From: Acidimicrobiaceae bacterium | GTDB lineage: Bacteria; Actinomycetota; Acidimicrobiia; Acidimicrobiales; Aldehydirespiratoraceae | Assembly: GCA_016845585.1 (NCBI GenBank) | Contig: JAERSO010000022.1 | Coordinates: forward strand, 1-64,000 | DNA: 64,000 bases | Direction of reading: 5' to 3' | In this document: positions 26,069 through 35,348 of the stretch, piece by piece | Layout: each line of letters opens with the position of its first letter | How positions within the stretch are numbered: position 1 is the stretch's first letter | Program-made: the position numbers and the translations under genes | The notes under the pieces: model-generated | The model's input: the letters and a program-made list of their open reading frames with translations, nothing else | What the model was told of the DNA's origin: nothing | The model's database searches: none

Positions 26069-27199
26069 ATGGCCTCGTTCGCGGCCGCGATCTCTCAGCA
26101 CCCCGACGCCGCCGCTGCGGTTGGTGATGTCGTCGGCACCGTGCTCGAGAGCGTCGGTCACGGACCCGACACCGCCATCCTCTTCGTCTCGACGCAACAC
26201 GTCGCACAGCTCGCCGACATCGTGGAGTCCGTCCGCGTCCTGCTCGCGCCGAGCGTTCTGATCGGCGCGACCGCCGACGCCTTGATCGGCGGATCCCTGG
26301 AAGCCGAGGACGGCCCCGCGATCTCGCTGTGGGCCGGCCGTCTCGGGGCCGTCGAAGGGGTGCGCCTGGAGTCGGTGTCATCGCCGGATGGAACCACCGT
26401 CGTCGGCATGCCCGATGACGCCGCCCACGGGCCTCGCACGCTGGTGCTCTTGAGCCATGCCCAGAGCTTCCCCGCCGATGCGCTGCTCCAGGCGAGCAAC
26501 CGCCAGTACCCGCTACTTCGGATCGTCGGCGGTGTCGCGTCAGCGCAAGGCTCCGATCGACTCATCCTGAACGGCGAGGTTCTCCACGGTGGGGCGGTGG
26601 GCGTTCTCCTTCCGGGCGGTCTCGGGGAGCACGTGGTGGTGTCACAGGGTTGTCGACCGGTCGGTGAGCCGTACATCGTCACTGCGGCGGAGGCGAACCG
26701 GATCGACGAGCTCGGCTCGCGGTCCGCGTTGGAGCGACTGTCCGAGACGGTCGACGCGGCGGGCGAGGACGATCGCCAGCTGCTGTCACGAGGCCTACAC
26801 GTCGGCCTCGCGGTCGACGAGCATTCGAGCGAATTCGGCCGCGGCGATTTCTTGATCCGGGGTGTCCTCGGGGCCGACCATGCCCGCGGTTCGATCCGAG
26901 TCGGCGCCATCACCCCGGTCGGGTCGACGGTCCAGTTCCAGGTACGCGACGCCGCGGCGGCCGACGAGGACCTGCGAGCGGCCCTGGCCGATGTCGACGC
27001 TGACGCGGCGCTCGTGTTCACCTGCAACGGCCGGGGGTCACGCCTGTTCGGCGAACCCGATCATGATGCGTCACTGGTGTCATCGGCGGTGAATGGCGGT
27101 CCTTTGGCGGGCATGTTCTGCGCCGGCGAGTTCGGCCCCGTCGCGAACCGGAACAGTGTCCACGGATTCACGGTCTCGGTGTTGGTTCTCTACGGCTGA
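26069..27199 (+). CDS. FIST domain sensory protein
   Basis: A 376-residue protein with a FIST N domain (about 1-200: DTAILFVSTQHVAQLADIV, LIGATADALIGGSLEAEDG) and a FIST C domain (about 210-370: ARGSIRVGAITPVGSTVQ, ALVFTCNGRG, GPLAGMFCAGEFGPV). FIST domains are thought to bind small ligands, perhaps amino acids, and often occur in signal transduction or F420-related settings. No kinase or DNA-binding domain is attached. It follows the 130-residue gene by one base and is about 75 bases before the transketolase gene. Confidence 0.85.
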   Translation: MASFAAAISQHPDAAAAVGDVVGTVLESVGHGPDTAILFVSTQHVAQLADIVESVRVLLAPSVLIGATADALIGGSLEAEDGPAISLWAGRLGAVEGVRLESVSSPDGTTVVGMPDDAAHGPRTLVLLSHAQSFPADALLQASNRQYPLLRIVGGVASAQGSDRLILNGEVLHGGAVGVLLPGGLGEHVVVSQGCRPVGEPYIVTAAEANRIDELGSRSALERLSETVDAAGEDDRQLLSRGLHVGLAVDEHSSEFGRGDFLIRGVLGADHARGSIRVGAITPVGSTVQFQVRDAAAADEDLRAALADVDADAALVFTCNGRGSRLFGEPDHDASLVSSAVNGGPLAGMFCAGEFGPVANRNSVHGFTVSVLVLYG

Positions 27200-27274
27200 A
27201 ATCCCCAGGCGCAAAGGGCCTCACGATCCGTGACGCGCGGGTAGGGTCGCTCGGGTTTACGAGTTGGAGGACCG

Positions 27275-29224
27275 ATGAGCGATTTCGATCAGCGCGCCGT
27301 GAGCGTGATCCGTGGGCTGGCGATGGATGCCCCCCACGCGGCACGCTCAGGCCACCAGGGAACAGCGATGTCGCTCGCCCCGCTGGCCCACGTGCTGTAC
27401 AGCCGCATCATGAGCTACGACGCCGACCGGCCCGACTGGACCGACCGTGACCGATTCGTGCTCTCAGGCGGCCACGCGTCGGTCCTGCAGTACTCGTTGC
27501 TGCACCTGGCCGGCTTCGGTCTCACGCTCGATGATCTGCGTCAGTTCCGCCAATGGGGTTCCGCCACTCCCGGTCATCCCGAGGTCGGTCACACCGCCGG
27601 TGTCGAAGTCACCACGGGGCCGCTCGGCCAGGGAGTCGCCAACATGGTCGGCATGGCCATCGCTGAGGCCCAGCTGCGCACGCGCCACGGCGCAGAGATC
27701 TTCGACCACCATGTGTTCGGTCTGGCCGGCGACGGTGACCTCTCCGAGGGCATCAGTCACGAGGCCGCATCGCTCGCCGGTCATCTCGGTCTGGGCAAGA
27801 TCGTCCTCTGTTACGACGACAACCACATCACGATCGACGGTGAAACCGAGCTCGCCCTCAGCGACGACGCTCCGGCCCGATTCCGTTCCTACGGTTGGCA
27901 CGTCGAGGAGCTCGGCGCAGTCGGCGAGGACCTGGATGCGCTCGAGGCCGGCATCCGGCGAGCCATGGCCGTGACGGACAAGCCATCACTCGTCGTCGTC
28001 CGCACCACGATCGGATTCCCGGCCACCGAGTCGGCCGATACGCCCGGCGCTCACGGCTACGCGATCAAGGACGACGAGATCGCTGCCACCAAGGCAGTCA
28101 TGGGCCTGCCCGACGAGGCCTTCCACGTCCCCGCCGATGTCACCGAGGCATATCGCGACCTCGGTCGCCGCGGCGCCGCCGACCGCGAGGCCTGGGAAGC
28201 ACGCGTTGCGGCCTTCGATGGCGACCGCACCGAGCTGGAGGCCCAGTTGACCGGCACCGGGCTCCCGGGCTGGGAGGAGTCGCTCCCGTCGTTCGACGAG
28301 GGCACCTCGGTCGCCACCCGTGTCGCATCCAACGGTGTCCTGCAGGCACTCGCGGATGTGGTGCCGGGCCTCACCGGCGGCGGAGCCGACCTCACGGGCA
28401 ACACCGGCACGGTCATCAAGGACCATGGCGTGTTCTCGGCGGCGGATCCGGGTGGGCGCCAGATCTACTTCGGCGTTCGTGAGCATGCCATGGGCGCAAT
28501 CGCCAACGGAATGGCACTGCACGGCGGCACCATTCCGGTGGTCGGCACGTTCCTGGTGTTCGCCGACTACATGCGCGGCGCCGTCCGACTCGCGGCCTTG
28601 TCCGAGGCCCGCTCCATCTTCGTCTGGAGCCATGATTCCGTGGGCGTCGGAGAGGACGGGCCCACGCATCAACCCGTCGAGCAGGTGGCGAGTTTGCGTG
28701 CGATTCCCGGGCTGCGTGTCATCCGGCCCGCCGACGCGAACGAGACGATCGCCGCGTGGCGGATCGCCATCGAGTCCGGGGGGCCGACGGCGCTGATCCT
28801 CAGCCGCCAGAATCTCCCGGTGCTCGCGGGCACCGCTGAGGGCGACGTCGACGCGGGTGGCTACGTCCTGCACGATACCGACGATCCGCAGGTCACGCTG
28901 GTGGGTACCGGGAGCGAGGTCTCGGTGTGTGTCGAAGCCGCCGATGTGCTGGCTGATCGCGGGATATCCGCACGGGTCGTCTCGCTCCCATGCTGGGAAC
29001 TCTTCGAGGCAGCCCCGGCCGCTCATCGTGACGCCGTGCTTGCGCCCGGACTCCCTTCACTCGGCGTCGAGGCCGGGATCAGCCAAGGTTGGCATCGTTG
29101 GGTCGACGACGTCGTGGCCATCGACCGCTTCGGAGCATCCGCGCCTGGTGACACCGTCATGCGCGAACTTGGGATCAATCCCGAGAACGTCGCGGCTCGC
29201 GCTGCGGCACTGCTCGCCGACTGA
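27275..29224 (+). CDS. tkt: Transketolase
   Basis: A 649-residue thiamine-diphosphate enzyme of the pentose phosphate pathway. The ThDP-binding region GDGDLSEGISHEAASLAGH with DDNHITIDG, the pyrimidine domain (YFGVREHAMGAIANGMALHGG) and the transketolase signature (HDSVGVGEDGPTHQPVEQ) are all present. The domains run ThDP (1-320), Pyr (350-510), C-terminal (525-649). A GGAGG site precedes the ATG. The transaldolase gene begins 17 bases downstream, giving a non-oxidative pentose phosphate operon. Confidence 0.95.
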   Translation: MSDFDQRAVSVIRGLAMDAPHAARSGHQGTAMSLAPLAHVLYSRIMSYDADRPDWTDRDRFVLSGGHASVLQYSLLHLAGFGLTLDDLRQFRQWGSATPGHPEVGHTAGVEVTTGPLGQGVANMVGMAIAEAQLRTRHGAEIFDHHVFGLAGDGDLSEGISHEAASLAGHLGLGKIVLCYDDNHITIDGETELALSDDAPARFRSYGWHVEELGAVGEDLDALEAGIRRAMAVTDKPSLVVVRTTIGFPATESADTPGAHGYAIKDDEIAATKAVMGLPDEAFHVPADVTEAYRDLGRRGAADREAWEARVAAFDGDRTELEAQLTGTGLPGWEESLPSFDEGTSVATRVASNGVLQALADVVPGLTGGGADLTGNTGTVIKDHGVFSAADPGGRQIYFGVREHAMGAIANGMALHGGTIPVVGTFLVFADYMRGAVRLAALSEARSIFVWSHDSVGVGEDGPTHQPVEQVASLRAIPGLRVIRPADANETIAAWRIAIESGGPTALILSRQNLPVLAGTAEGDVDAGGYVLHDTDDPQVTLVGTGSEVSVCVEAADVLADRGISARVVSLPCWELFEAAPAAHRDAVLAPGLPSLGVEAGISQGWHRWVDDVVAIDRFGASAPGDTVMRELGINPENVAARAAALLAD

Positions 29225-29241
29225 CCGTCCCCGGAGGACCC

Positions 29242-30333
29242 ATGACCCGCCTGCACGACCTCTATGCCCAGGAGGGTCAGAGTCCCTGGCTCGACAACAT
29301 CCGCCGCGGATGGATCACCAGTGGTGAGCTGGCCGCATGGGTCGAGGGCGGGGTCAGAGGTCTCACCTCGAACCCGTCGATCTTTCAGAAGGCCATCCAG
29401 GGCTCAGCGGAGTACGACGAGGAGTTCACCGCGTCGATCGGTTCCGGGATGGACGTCGAGGCGTCGTACTGGCAGCTGGTCACATCCGACATCCGCGCAG
29501 CGTTGGGCATCCTCCGTCCGGTCTACGACCAAAGCGACGGACTCGACGGGTATGTGTCGGTCGAAGTCGACCCCGGGCTGGCTCGCAACACCGACGGCAC
29601 CACCCGTGCCGCCCGCGACCTGGACGAACGCCTTGGCGAGCCCAACCTCTACGTCAAGATTCCGGCGACCGCCGAAGGCCTGCTCCCGATCCAGACGATG
29701 ATCTCGGAGAAGCGTTCGATCAATGTCACCCTGATCTTCTCGCTGGAGCGCTACGCCGAGGTGATGGAGGCCTACCTCGCCGGTCTCGAGGCGGCCGAGG
29801 GCGATCTGCGCGACATCAGCTCGGTGGCATCGTTCTTCATCAGCCGCCTCGACGTCGAGGTCGATCGTCGACTCGACGCGATCGGCAGCCCCGAAGCGCT
29901 CGCGCTGCGCGGCAAGGCAGCGGTGGCGAACGGCAAGTTGGCCTATGAGCTCTTCACACGCACCTTCGCCGGCCCGCGGTGGGACGCACTCGCGGCGCGC
30001 GGCGCTCGCGTACAGCGCCCGCTCTGGGCGTCCACATCGACCAAGAACCCCGACTACCCCGACACCCTCTATGTCGACGAGTTGATCGGTCCCGACACCG
30101 TCAACACACTCCCCGACAACACCCTCGAGGCGTTCAACGATCACGGCACCGTGGCACGAACGGTCGATGTGGCCGTGGCCGAGGCAAAGGCCGTGATCGA
30201 CCAGCTGGCCGCACTGGGAATCGACATGGCCGAGGTCACCCAACAACTCGAGGACGAAGGCGTCGCCGCGTTCGAGAAGAGTTTCGACGAACTGCTGGGC
30301 GTCCTGTCCGAGAAGGCCGCCACGCTCGGCTGA
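29242..30333 (+). CDS. tal: Transaldolase
   Basis: A 363-residue class I aldolase-type enzyme of the actinobacterial long transaldolase subfamily. The Schiff-base lysine lies in LYVKIPATAEGL, and NPSIFQKAIQGS, INVTLIFSLERY and STSTKNPDYPDTLYVDELIG are conserved. It transfers dihydroxyacetone units between sugar phosphates and works with the adjacent transketolase. A GGAGG ribosome site lies before the ATG. Downstream is a 214-base gap with a folded element before the SNF2 gene. Confidence 0.95.
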   Translation: MTRLHDLYAQEGQSPWLDNIRRGWITSGELAAWVEGGVRGLTSNPSIFQKAIQGSAEYDEEFTASIGSGMDVEASYWQLVTSDIRAALGILRPVYDQSDGLDGYVSVEVDPGLARNTDGTTRAARDLDERLGEPNLYVKIPATAEGLLPIQTMISEKRSINVTLIFSLERYAEVMEAYLAGLEAAEGDLRDISSVASFFISRLDVEVDRRLDAIGSPEALALRGKAAVANGKLAYELFTRTFAGPRWDALAARGARVQRPLWASTSTKNPDYPDTLYVDELIGPDTVNTLPDNTLEAFNDHGTVARTVDVAVAEAKAVIDQLAALGIDMAEVTQQLEDEGVAAFEKSFDELLGVLSEKAATLG

Positions 30334-30346
30334 TCGCAAATCGCGG

Positions 30347-30448
30347 GTGAGCGTGAGTACACTCACTCACAGGCTCCCCGGTCCGATGGGGATACCGGGT
30401 CAGCGTTCCTCCCCCGCCGGCGGCGAGGGACTGCTGCGCTGAAGCCTG
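30347..30448 (+). ncRNA. Possible structured leader RNA upstream of the SNF2 gene
   Basis: Three complementary pairs nest as a compact three-way junction: P1 30370-30375 with 30443-30448 (CAGGCT/AGCCTG), P2 30377-30382 with 30394-30399 (CCCGGT/ACCGGG), P3 30400-30405 with 30437-30442 (TCAGCG/CGCTGA), with an inner P3 hairpin at 30410-30430. A separate bulged stem (30347-30370) lies just before it. The element sits 100 bases before the SNF2 start and 15 bases after the transaldolase stop. It matches no riboswitch class I could recall. Confidence 0.4.
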
Positions 30449-30547
30449 ACAAATCCGAACGCGGTGCGCATCGGCACGTGCGCCGCCGTCTGATGGGAGA
30501 CCATCGTCACCACCATCGCCGAACGCGGACGGCTCACACCGTCGGCC

Positions 30548-33500
30548 ATGGACCGAATCGTGCAGGCGCACCTTGACGGTCAGGCCACCGAGGAGCAGGT
30601 CCGCTACCTCCAGGACAACACCGAAGAATGGACAGCGAGTCTGTTTCGCCTGCTCGACGTGGCGGAGATGGCGCTCGCGTCCGCGCGGCGCGATGTGCGG
30701 GGTCCGGTGCGAGCGATGGTGCTGGGGGACCTCGACGAGGAGTGCTTCCGGATCGATGCCGCGATCACGGCACTGATCGGGGCGCCGGCGGATGATGAAC
30801 TCGTCCCGCTTCCCGCAGCCGAGGATGCCGCCCCGGTCCCGGAGATCGCACCGGTGCGACTCCAACTGTCCCGCACCGATGGGCGCATCGTGGCGTGGGC
30901 AGCAGGACTGAACCAGCGCGGCGAACGCCACGAAGGTGTGCTCGAACGCATCAAGGCACACGGCGGCTCGGCGATCACTTGGGACGAACAGGCGACGATG
31001 AAGGTCCCCGGCAGTGGTCGGGTGTCCACCGTCTCCGCCCCGCTCGAGAGTGCGCTCGGCTGGCTGATCGCGTTCGGCAACACCGCCGAGGACGACACAC
31101 TCGGTGCGAGTGCCACATGGATGGGACAGGTCGCGGCGCTCGCAGTGGAGCTCATCGCCCAGGGCCGCGTCGTCCCGCAGCTGGTGCAGTCGAAGCGACG
31201 TCGCCGCGAGAAGTCCGACGGCAACACATCGTCGTTCCGAGTCCGCTGGGTCCCTGCGGTGGTCGACCCCGAACGGTTCACGGCCCTGGTCGAAAGCGTG
31301 CCCGGCGCTGCCATGGCCGGTAGCCGAGAACAGGCCAAGGACAAATTCGTCATGGCCGCGTTGACGGATCTCTGTGACGCGATCGTCGGGATCGCAGCCG
31401 GCCAACTCGAGATGCCGGCGCCCCCACCGGAGGTCGACACCAAGGGCGACGTCGCCGAGGCGACCTTGTGTCACCTCGACGGCGAGGCATTCCATGCGCC
31501 CACGAAGCTCGGTGCCGAGATGGCGCGACGCATCGCCCAATGGGGCCAGAACGTCGTCGGTGTGAGCGACCAACCCCTCGTGATCCAGCTCGAGTCTCCG
31601 GACGACTCGGGCGGTTGGCACGTGGCGGTCCTGGCCCCCAACGAGGACGGTGCACTCGATCCCGTCGAGGTCGCAATGGCGACGAATTCGAAGTCGCGCG
31701 CGAAGCACACCGCGGCTCAACTCGCCCGCCTCGAGCGTCTCTTCCCGGAGCTGATGAGGCTCGGCGGGCGTCGGCGTGGCGAGGTGATCCTCTCCCAGGA
31801 CGAAGCATGGAAGCTCATGACCGAGGACGGCGACCGTCTTCGTATCTGCGGGTTCGACGTTCGGGTCCCCGCGCTCAAGCGCCGCAAGGCTGTTGCCTCG
31901 CTCCGGCTCACCTCGGAGGCCGACGAGACGGTGGTCGGTGCCCAGCAACTCGCCGACGTTCGCTGGTCGGCGGTGTTCGACGACGTCGAACTGACCGCCG
32001 CTGACATCTCGCAGCTCGCGGCCGAGGCCCGTCCGCTCGTCCAGAGCCGTGGCCGATGGGTGGAACTCGACAAGGCCGATCTCGTGGAGGCAGCCGCCGC
32101 GCTCGCCGAGCGCGCCGATCAGACTCGATTGACCGGCGCCGACATGCTGCGCCATGCGCTGGGCCTGGAAGGCTCGCCGCTGAGTGGCGGTGTGAACCTC
32201 GTCGGCGACGGCTGGGCTGCGGACCTCCTGCAGTCGGTCGAGTCGCTGCCCGAGGAGCCGTCTACTACTCCCGACGGCTTCTCCGGCGAGCTGCGGACCT
32301 ACCAGGCGGACGCACTCGCATGGCTGCGATTCCTCGACGAGGCGGGCCTCGGTGGCTGTCTTGCGCTCGACATGGGCCTCGGTAAGACACCGACCGCGCT
32401 CGCTTCAGTCGCTCTCGCGATGGACAGCGAGCCCGGGCTCGTGATCGCGCCACCGGCCGTCGTCGGCAACTGGGCATCCGAGGCGCGCAAGTTCGTGCCG
32501 GGTGTGAATGTCCTCGTCCACCACGGTGCCCACCGCGCTCGCGGCCCCGAACTCAACGCCGCGGTCCACGCCGCAGATCTGGTCATCACCACCTACGGCA
32601 CCGCGGTTCGCGACATGGACAGTCTCAGCGAGTTGTCATGGGGCAAGGTCATCATCGATGAGGCGCAGGCCATCAAGAACCCGGCAGCGGAGACATCACA
32701 GCAGCTCCGCCGCCTCGATGCGCGCACTCGTCTCGCCCTCACGGGCACGCCGATCGAGAACGGACTCGGCGACCTCTGGGCGATCATGGATTGGGCCAAT
32801 CCCGGCCTCCTCGGCCCCCGGGCGCCGTTCATCGCACAGCTCACGCCCGACACCAGGAGCAACGGCGACGGCGAGGCCGCGCTGCGTGCGCTGAACGGCA
32901 TCCTCGTCTATCGCCGGACGAAGGCGGAGCCGGCGATCGCCGAGGAGCTACCGGATCGGATCGACGAGGTCGATCACTGTGCGATGACGCCCGAGCAAAT
33001 CGGGCTGTATCAGGCCGTGATCGACACGCTCCTCGCGAACACGACCGAGAGCGAACCGGGCACACCCGAGCGAAAAGGTGCCGTCCTGGCCGCCATCACC
33101 GCCTTGAAACAGATCTGCAACCACCCGGTCAACTACCAGGCCGATGACGAGCCGCTGGATGGCCGGTCGGGCAAGCTCGCCCGCCTGAACGAGATCATCG
33201 AGACCGTGTTCGCCGCTGAGGAGAAGATCCTGATCTTCACCCACTTCGCCACATGGGGCGAACGACTGGCCGAGTACCTGACCGAGCGCACCGGCAAGCC
33301 GGTTGCCTGCTACCACGGTGGGCTCGGGCGTGGGGCCCGCGACCGCATGGTCGACAGCTTCCAGGCCTCCGAAGGTGCGGGCGCCATGGTGCTCTCGCTG
33401 AAGGCCGGCGGCACCGGCCTGAACCTGACAGCGGCGAACCATGTGGTGCTGTACGACCGCTGGTGGAACCCGGCCGTCGAAGACCAGGCGCGCGATCGCG

Positions 33501-33751
33501 TGTGGCGCATCGGTCAGAAGAACACCGTGATCTGTCATCGACTCATCTGCCCGGGCACGATCGATGAGCGGGTCGAGGAAGTCGTCGCCGGCAAGCGTCA
33601 GATTGCCGATCTCACGCTTCCCAAGTCCAGTTCGATCAGCGACCTCGACTCGGCGCAGCTCCAGCAGGCGCTCGGGATCGACGCCGCCGCCTTGCTCGAC
33701 TCCGACCCGATCACCGACGAGGCGCTCGACACCGGAGTGGTGCTGACATGA
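30548..33751 (+). CDS. SNF2-family (SWI2/SNF2) DNA-dependent ATPase
   Basis: A 1067-residue helicase-like protein. The N-terminal half (about 1-560) includes the bacterial SNF2-associated region (PF12419-like). The ATPase core follows: motif I LDMGLGKT at about 607, motif II DEAQ at about 703, motif III LTGTPIENGLGDLW, then the helicase C domain with ILIFTHFATWGERLAEYL and DQARDRVWRIGQ. Such enzymes translocate on DNA and remodel nucleoprotein. The ATG at 30548 is the first in-frame start; no good ribosome site is seen. It overlaps the next gene by four bases. Confidence 0.9.
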   Translation: MDRIVQAHLDGQATEEQVRYLQDNTEEWTASLFRLLDVAEMALASARRDVRGPVRAMVLGDLDEECFRIDAAITALIGAPADDELVPLPAAEDAAPVPEIAPVRLQLSRTDGRIVAWAAGLNQRGERHEGVLERIKAHGGSAITWDEQATMKVPGSGRVSTVSAPLESALGWLIAFGNTAEDDTLGASATWMGQVAALAVELIAQGRVVPQLVQSKRRRREKSDGNTSSFRVRWVPAVVDPERFTALVESVPGAAMAGSREQAKDKFVMAALTDLCDAIVGIAAGQLEMPAPPPEVDTKGDVAEATLCHLDGEAFHAPTKLGAEMARRIAQWGQNVVGVSDQPLVIQLESPDDSGGWHVAVLAPNEDGALDPVEVAMATNSKSRAKHTAAQLARLERLFPELMRLGGRRRGEVILSQDEAWKLMTEDGDRLRICGFDVRVPALKRRKAVASLRLTSEADETVVGAQQLADVRWSAVFDDVELTAADISQLAAEARPLVQSRGRWVELDKADLVEAAAALAERADQTRLTGADMLRHALGLEGSPLSGGVNLVGDGWAADLLQSVESLPEEPSTTPDGFSGELRTYQADALAWLRFLDEAGLGGCLALDMGLGKTPTALASVALAMDSEPGLVIAPPAVVGNWASEARKFVPGVNVLVHHGAHRARGPELNAAVHAADLVITTYGTAVRDMDSLSELSWGKVIIDEAQAIKNPAAETSQQLRRLDARTRLALTGTPIENGLGDLWAIMDWANPGLLGPRAPFIAQLTPDTRSNGDGEAALRALNGILVYRRTKAEPAIAEELPDRIDEVDHCAMTPEQIGLYQAVIDTLLANTTESEPGTPERKGAVLAAITALKQICNHPVNYQADDEPLDGRSGKLARLNEIIETVFAAEEKILIFTHFATWGERLAEYLTERTGKPVACYHGGLGRGARDRMVDSFQASEGAGAMVLSLKAGGTGLNLTAANHVVLYDRWWNPAVEDQARDRVWRIGQKNTVICHRLICPGTIDERVEEVVAGKRQIADLTLPKSSSISDLDSAQLQQALGIDAAALLDSDPITDEALDTGVVLT

Positions 33752-34149
33752 GTGAGCCGAATGGCAACCAGAAGCAGAACAACGCCGCCTCGAAGAACGG
33801 CAGCAACAACTCCGGCGGGCGCCGCAAGCGGAAGCGCAGCGGTGGCAACCAGGGCCCCCAGGGCAAGAGCAATGATCATGCCAAGCAGAACAAGGGCCCG
33901 CGGCGCAAGGAGCCCCAGGTCGACCCGGTGGACTTCTGGGGCGACGCCGAGGCGTTGCCCGAACCACTGGACCACATTCGCGAGGCCGGTGATGTGAAGG
34001 CGGTGGTGCAGTCGCTCGGACGAGTGCCACTCAACGGGCAGGAGACTGCCGCCGAGCACTGGTTTGCACTCGTCTACGAGCGCGCAGCCGTGCTGGCGGG
34101 AGCGCTGGCGGCGGCCGGCGACCTGCTCGCGGACGACGACACCGCTTGA
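33748..34149 (+). CDS. Basic, Asn/Gly/Lys-rich hypothetical protein coupled to SNF2
   Basis: A 133-residue protein whose ATG overlaps the SNF2 stop (ATGA). The first 60 residues are low-complexity and strongly basic (GGRRKRKRSGG, GPRRKE), as in nucleic-acid-binding tails. The last 65 residues form a probable small helical domain (VDFWGDAEALPEPLDHI, HWFALVYERAAVLAGAL). No family was recognised. Coupling suggests an accessory subunit of the SNF2 ATPase. Confidence 0.7.
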   Translation: MSEPNGNQKQNNAASKNGSNNSGGRRKRKRSGGNQGPQGKSNDHAKQNKGPRRKEPQVDPVDFWGDAEALPEPLDHIREAGDVKAVVQSLGRVPLNGQETAAEHWFALVYERAAVLAGALAAAGDLLADDDTA

Positions 34150-34167
34150 GACGGCCTGGGCGAGAAA

Positions 34168-34185
34168 ATGGGTCCCCGGACCCAT
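34168..34185 (+). terminator. Hairpin after the SNF2 operon
   Basis: Perfect 8-bp arms ATGGGTCC (34168-34175) and GGACCCAT (34178-34185) lie 18 bases past the stop codon. No T-run follows, so confidence as a terminator is moderate. Confidence 0.45.
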
Positions 34186-34278
34186 GCGACCCAGGTCTGT
34201 CGACTAAAGTCACTCTGCGCGGTCAAGAGGGTCGGACGACTCACCGATATCCATCGCGATGTCGTCCGGGAGTACGTC

Positions 34279-35286
34279 ATGAAGAAGTTGATCGGCCGGA
34301 TAGCGCTGGCCGGGTCTATTGCAATGATCGCGACCATGTTCGCGTCGGCTGCGCCGGCACACGCCGCAGCCGGGTTTGGTGACGTCCCCGCCGGCCAGTT
34401 CTACACCGAGGCCGTCCAGTGGATGGTCGACGAGGGCATCACCACGGGCACCTCCGAGGGGTGTTTCGAACCCTCCGCACCCGCTACCCGTGGTCAGGTC
34501 GCCACATTCCTTCACCGCTACAAGGGCCTGCCGGCCGGGGGCGGCGAACCGTTCACCGATGTCGGCGCCAATCACTTCTTCGCGGATGCCGTCGCCTGGA
34601 TGGCCTCGACCCGGGTCACCACCGGCGTCACGCCGACGACCTTCGAGCCCAATCGCCATGTCACCCGTGGCGAGCTCGCGACGTTCCTCTACCGCGTCGA
34701 GGGGTCACCGGCCGCCGGTGCCGAACCATTCCACGACGTGGACCCGGAAGACTTCTTTGCCGAACCCGTGGCCTGGATGGTCGAGCAGGGCATCACCACC
34801 GGTGTCACGGCCACCAGCTTCGCCCCGAATCGACCGGTTACCAGGGCTGAGATCGCCACATTCCTCTATCGCGTCGCCGGCCAGCCCACGGCCACCCTCG
34901 CTCCCGACGAGGTCTGCCCGATCGGTGCCTACGGCAACCTCAGAGTCGCCGAGGCGCTCTCGTTCGAGCTGCTGAATCAGCTCCGCACCGGACTCGGCCT
35001 GGGCCCACTCACTCGCACGACCACGATGGACGACTTCGCCCGCACCTGGTCGGCCACCATGGACTCCTCCGGCAGCTTCCAGCACAGCAGCGGACCGTAT
35101 GGCGAGAACATCGCATGGTGGAGCGCCGCCGCGGCGAGTCCGGAGGCGGCGGCTGCGCGCATGCACGACCTGTGGGCCGACAGCCCGGGCCACTATCGCT
35201 ACATGACCCGTGCCGGTCATGACGAGGTCGGTATCGGCTTCTGGCACAGCGACGACGGCTGGCATGCCACCCACGTCTTTCGATAG
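34279..35286 (+). CDS. Secreted SLH-repeat protein with C-terminal CAP (SCP/PR1) domain
   Basis: A 335-residue surface protein. A signal peptide (residues 1-30, cleavage near AHAAA) is followed by three S-layer homology repeats (about 33-90, 92-150, 152-205), each with the pattern F.DV....F..A..WM...G.TTG and an RGQ/RGE/RAE helix. The C-terminal CAP domain (about 225-335) has FARTWSATMDSSGSFQHSS, GENIAWW and HYRYMTRAGHDEVGIGFW. SLH repeats anchor proteins to cell-wall polymers; CAP domains bind lipids or act as proteases in some members. GGGAG precedes the ATG. Confidence 0.88.
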   Translation: MKKLIGRIALAGSIAMIATMFASAAPAHAAAGFGDVPAGQFYTEAVQWMVDEGITTGTSEGCFEPSAPATRGQVATFLHRYKGLPAGGGEPFTDVGANHFFADAVAWMASTRVTTGVTPTTFEPNRHVTRGELATFLYRVEGSPAAGAEPFHDVDPEDFFAEPVAWMVEQGITTGVTATSFAPNRPVTRAEIATFLYRVAGQPTATLAPDEVCPIGAYGNLRVAEALSFELLNQLRTGLGLGPLTRTTTMDDFARTWSATMDSSGSFQHSSGPYGENIAWWSAAAASPEAAAARMHDLWADSPGHYRYMTRAGHDEVGIGFWHSDDGWHATHVFR

Positions 35287-35294
35287 CCGCTGAC

Positions 35295-35311
35295 CTCCCC
35301 GTCGGGGGGTT
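35295..35311 (+). terminator. Terminator of the SLH-CAP gene
   Basis: A 6-bp G/C stem (CTCCCC, 35295-35300, with GGGGGG, 35304-35309) around GTC is followed by TT, 9 bases past the stop codon. It lies just before the HxlR promoter. Confidence 0.5.
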
Positions 35312-35313
35312 GG

Positions 35314-35342
35314 TTGAAAATCGAAACCGAGTCTCCTAGGGT
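35314..35342 (+). promoter_or_regulatory. Leaderless promoter of the hxlR-fbiC operon
   Basis: TTGAAA (35314-35319) and TAGGGT (35337-35342) are exactly 17 bases apart, the best -35/-10 pair in the window. The -10 ends six bases before the GTG start, predicting a leaderless mRNA for the regulator. Confidence 0.6.
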
Positions 35343-35348
35343 GCGGGC

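Noticed and set aside
30347-30448. Identity of the leader element as a ydaO, GEMM, cobalamin or fluoride riboswitch
   Set aside because: The stems are there, but the conserved loop and junction sequences of these classes are not.
30236-32155. A 639-codon minus-strand frame
   Set aside because: Antisense to the SNF2 gene and the transaldolase end; no domain, and the plus-strand genes carry complete motifs.
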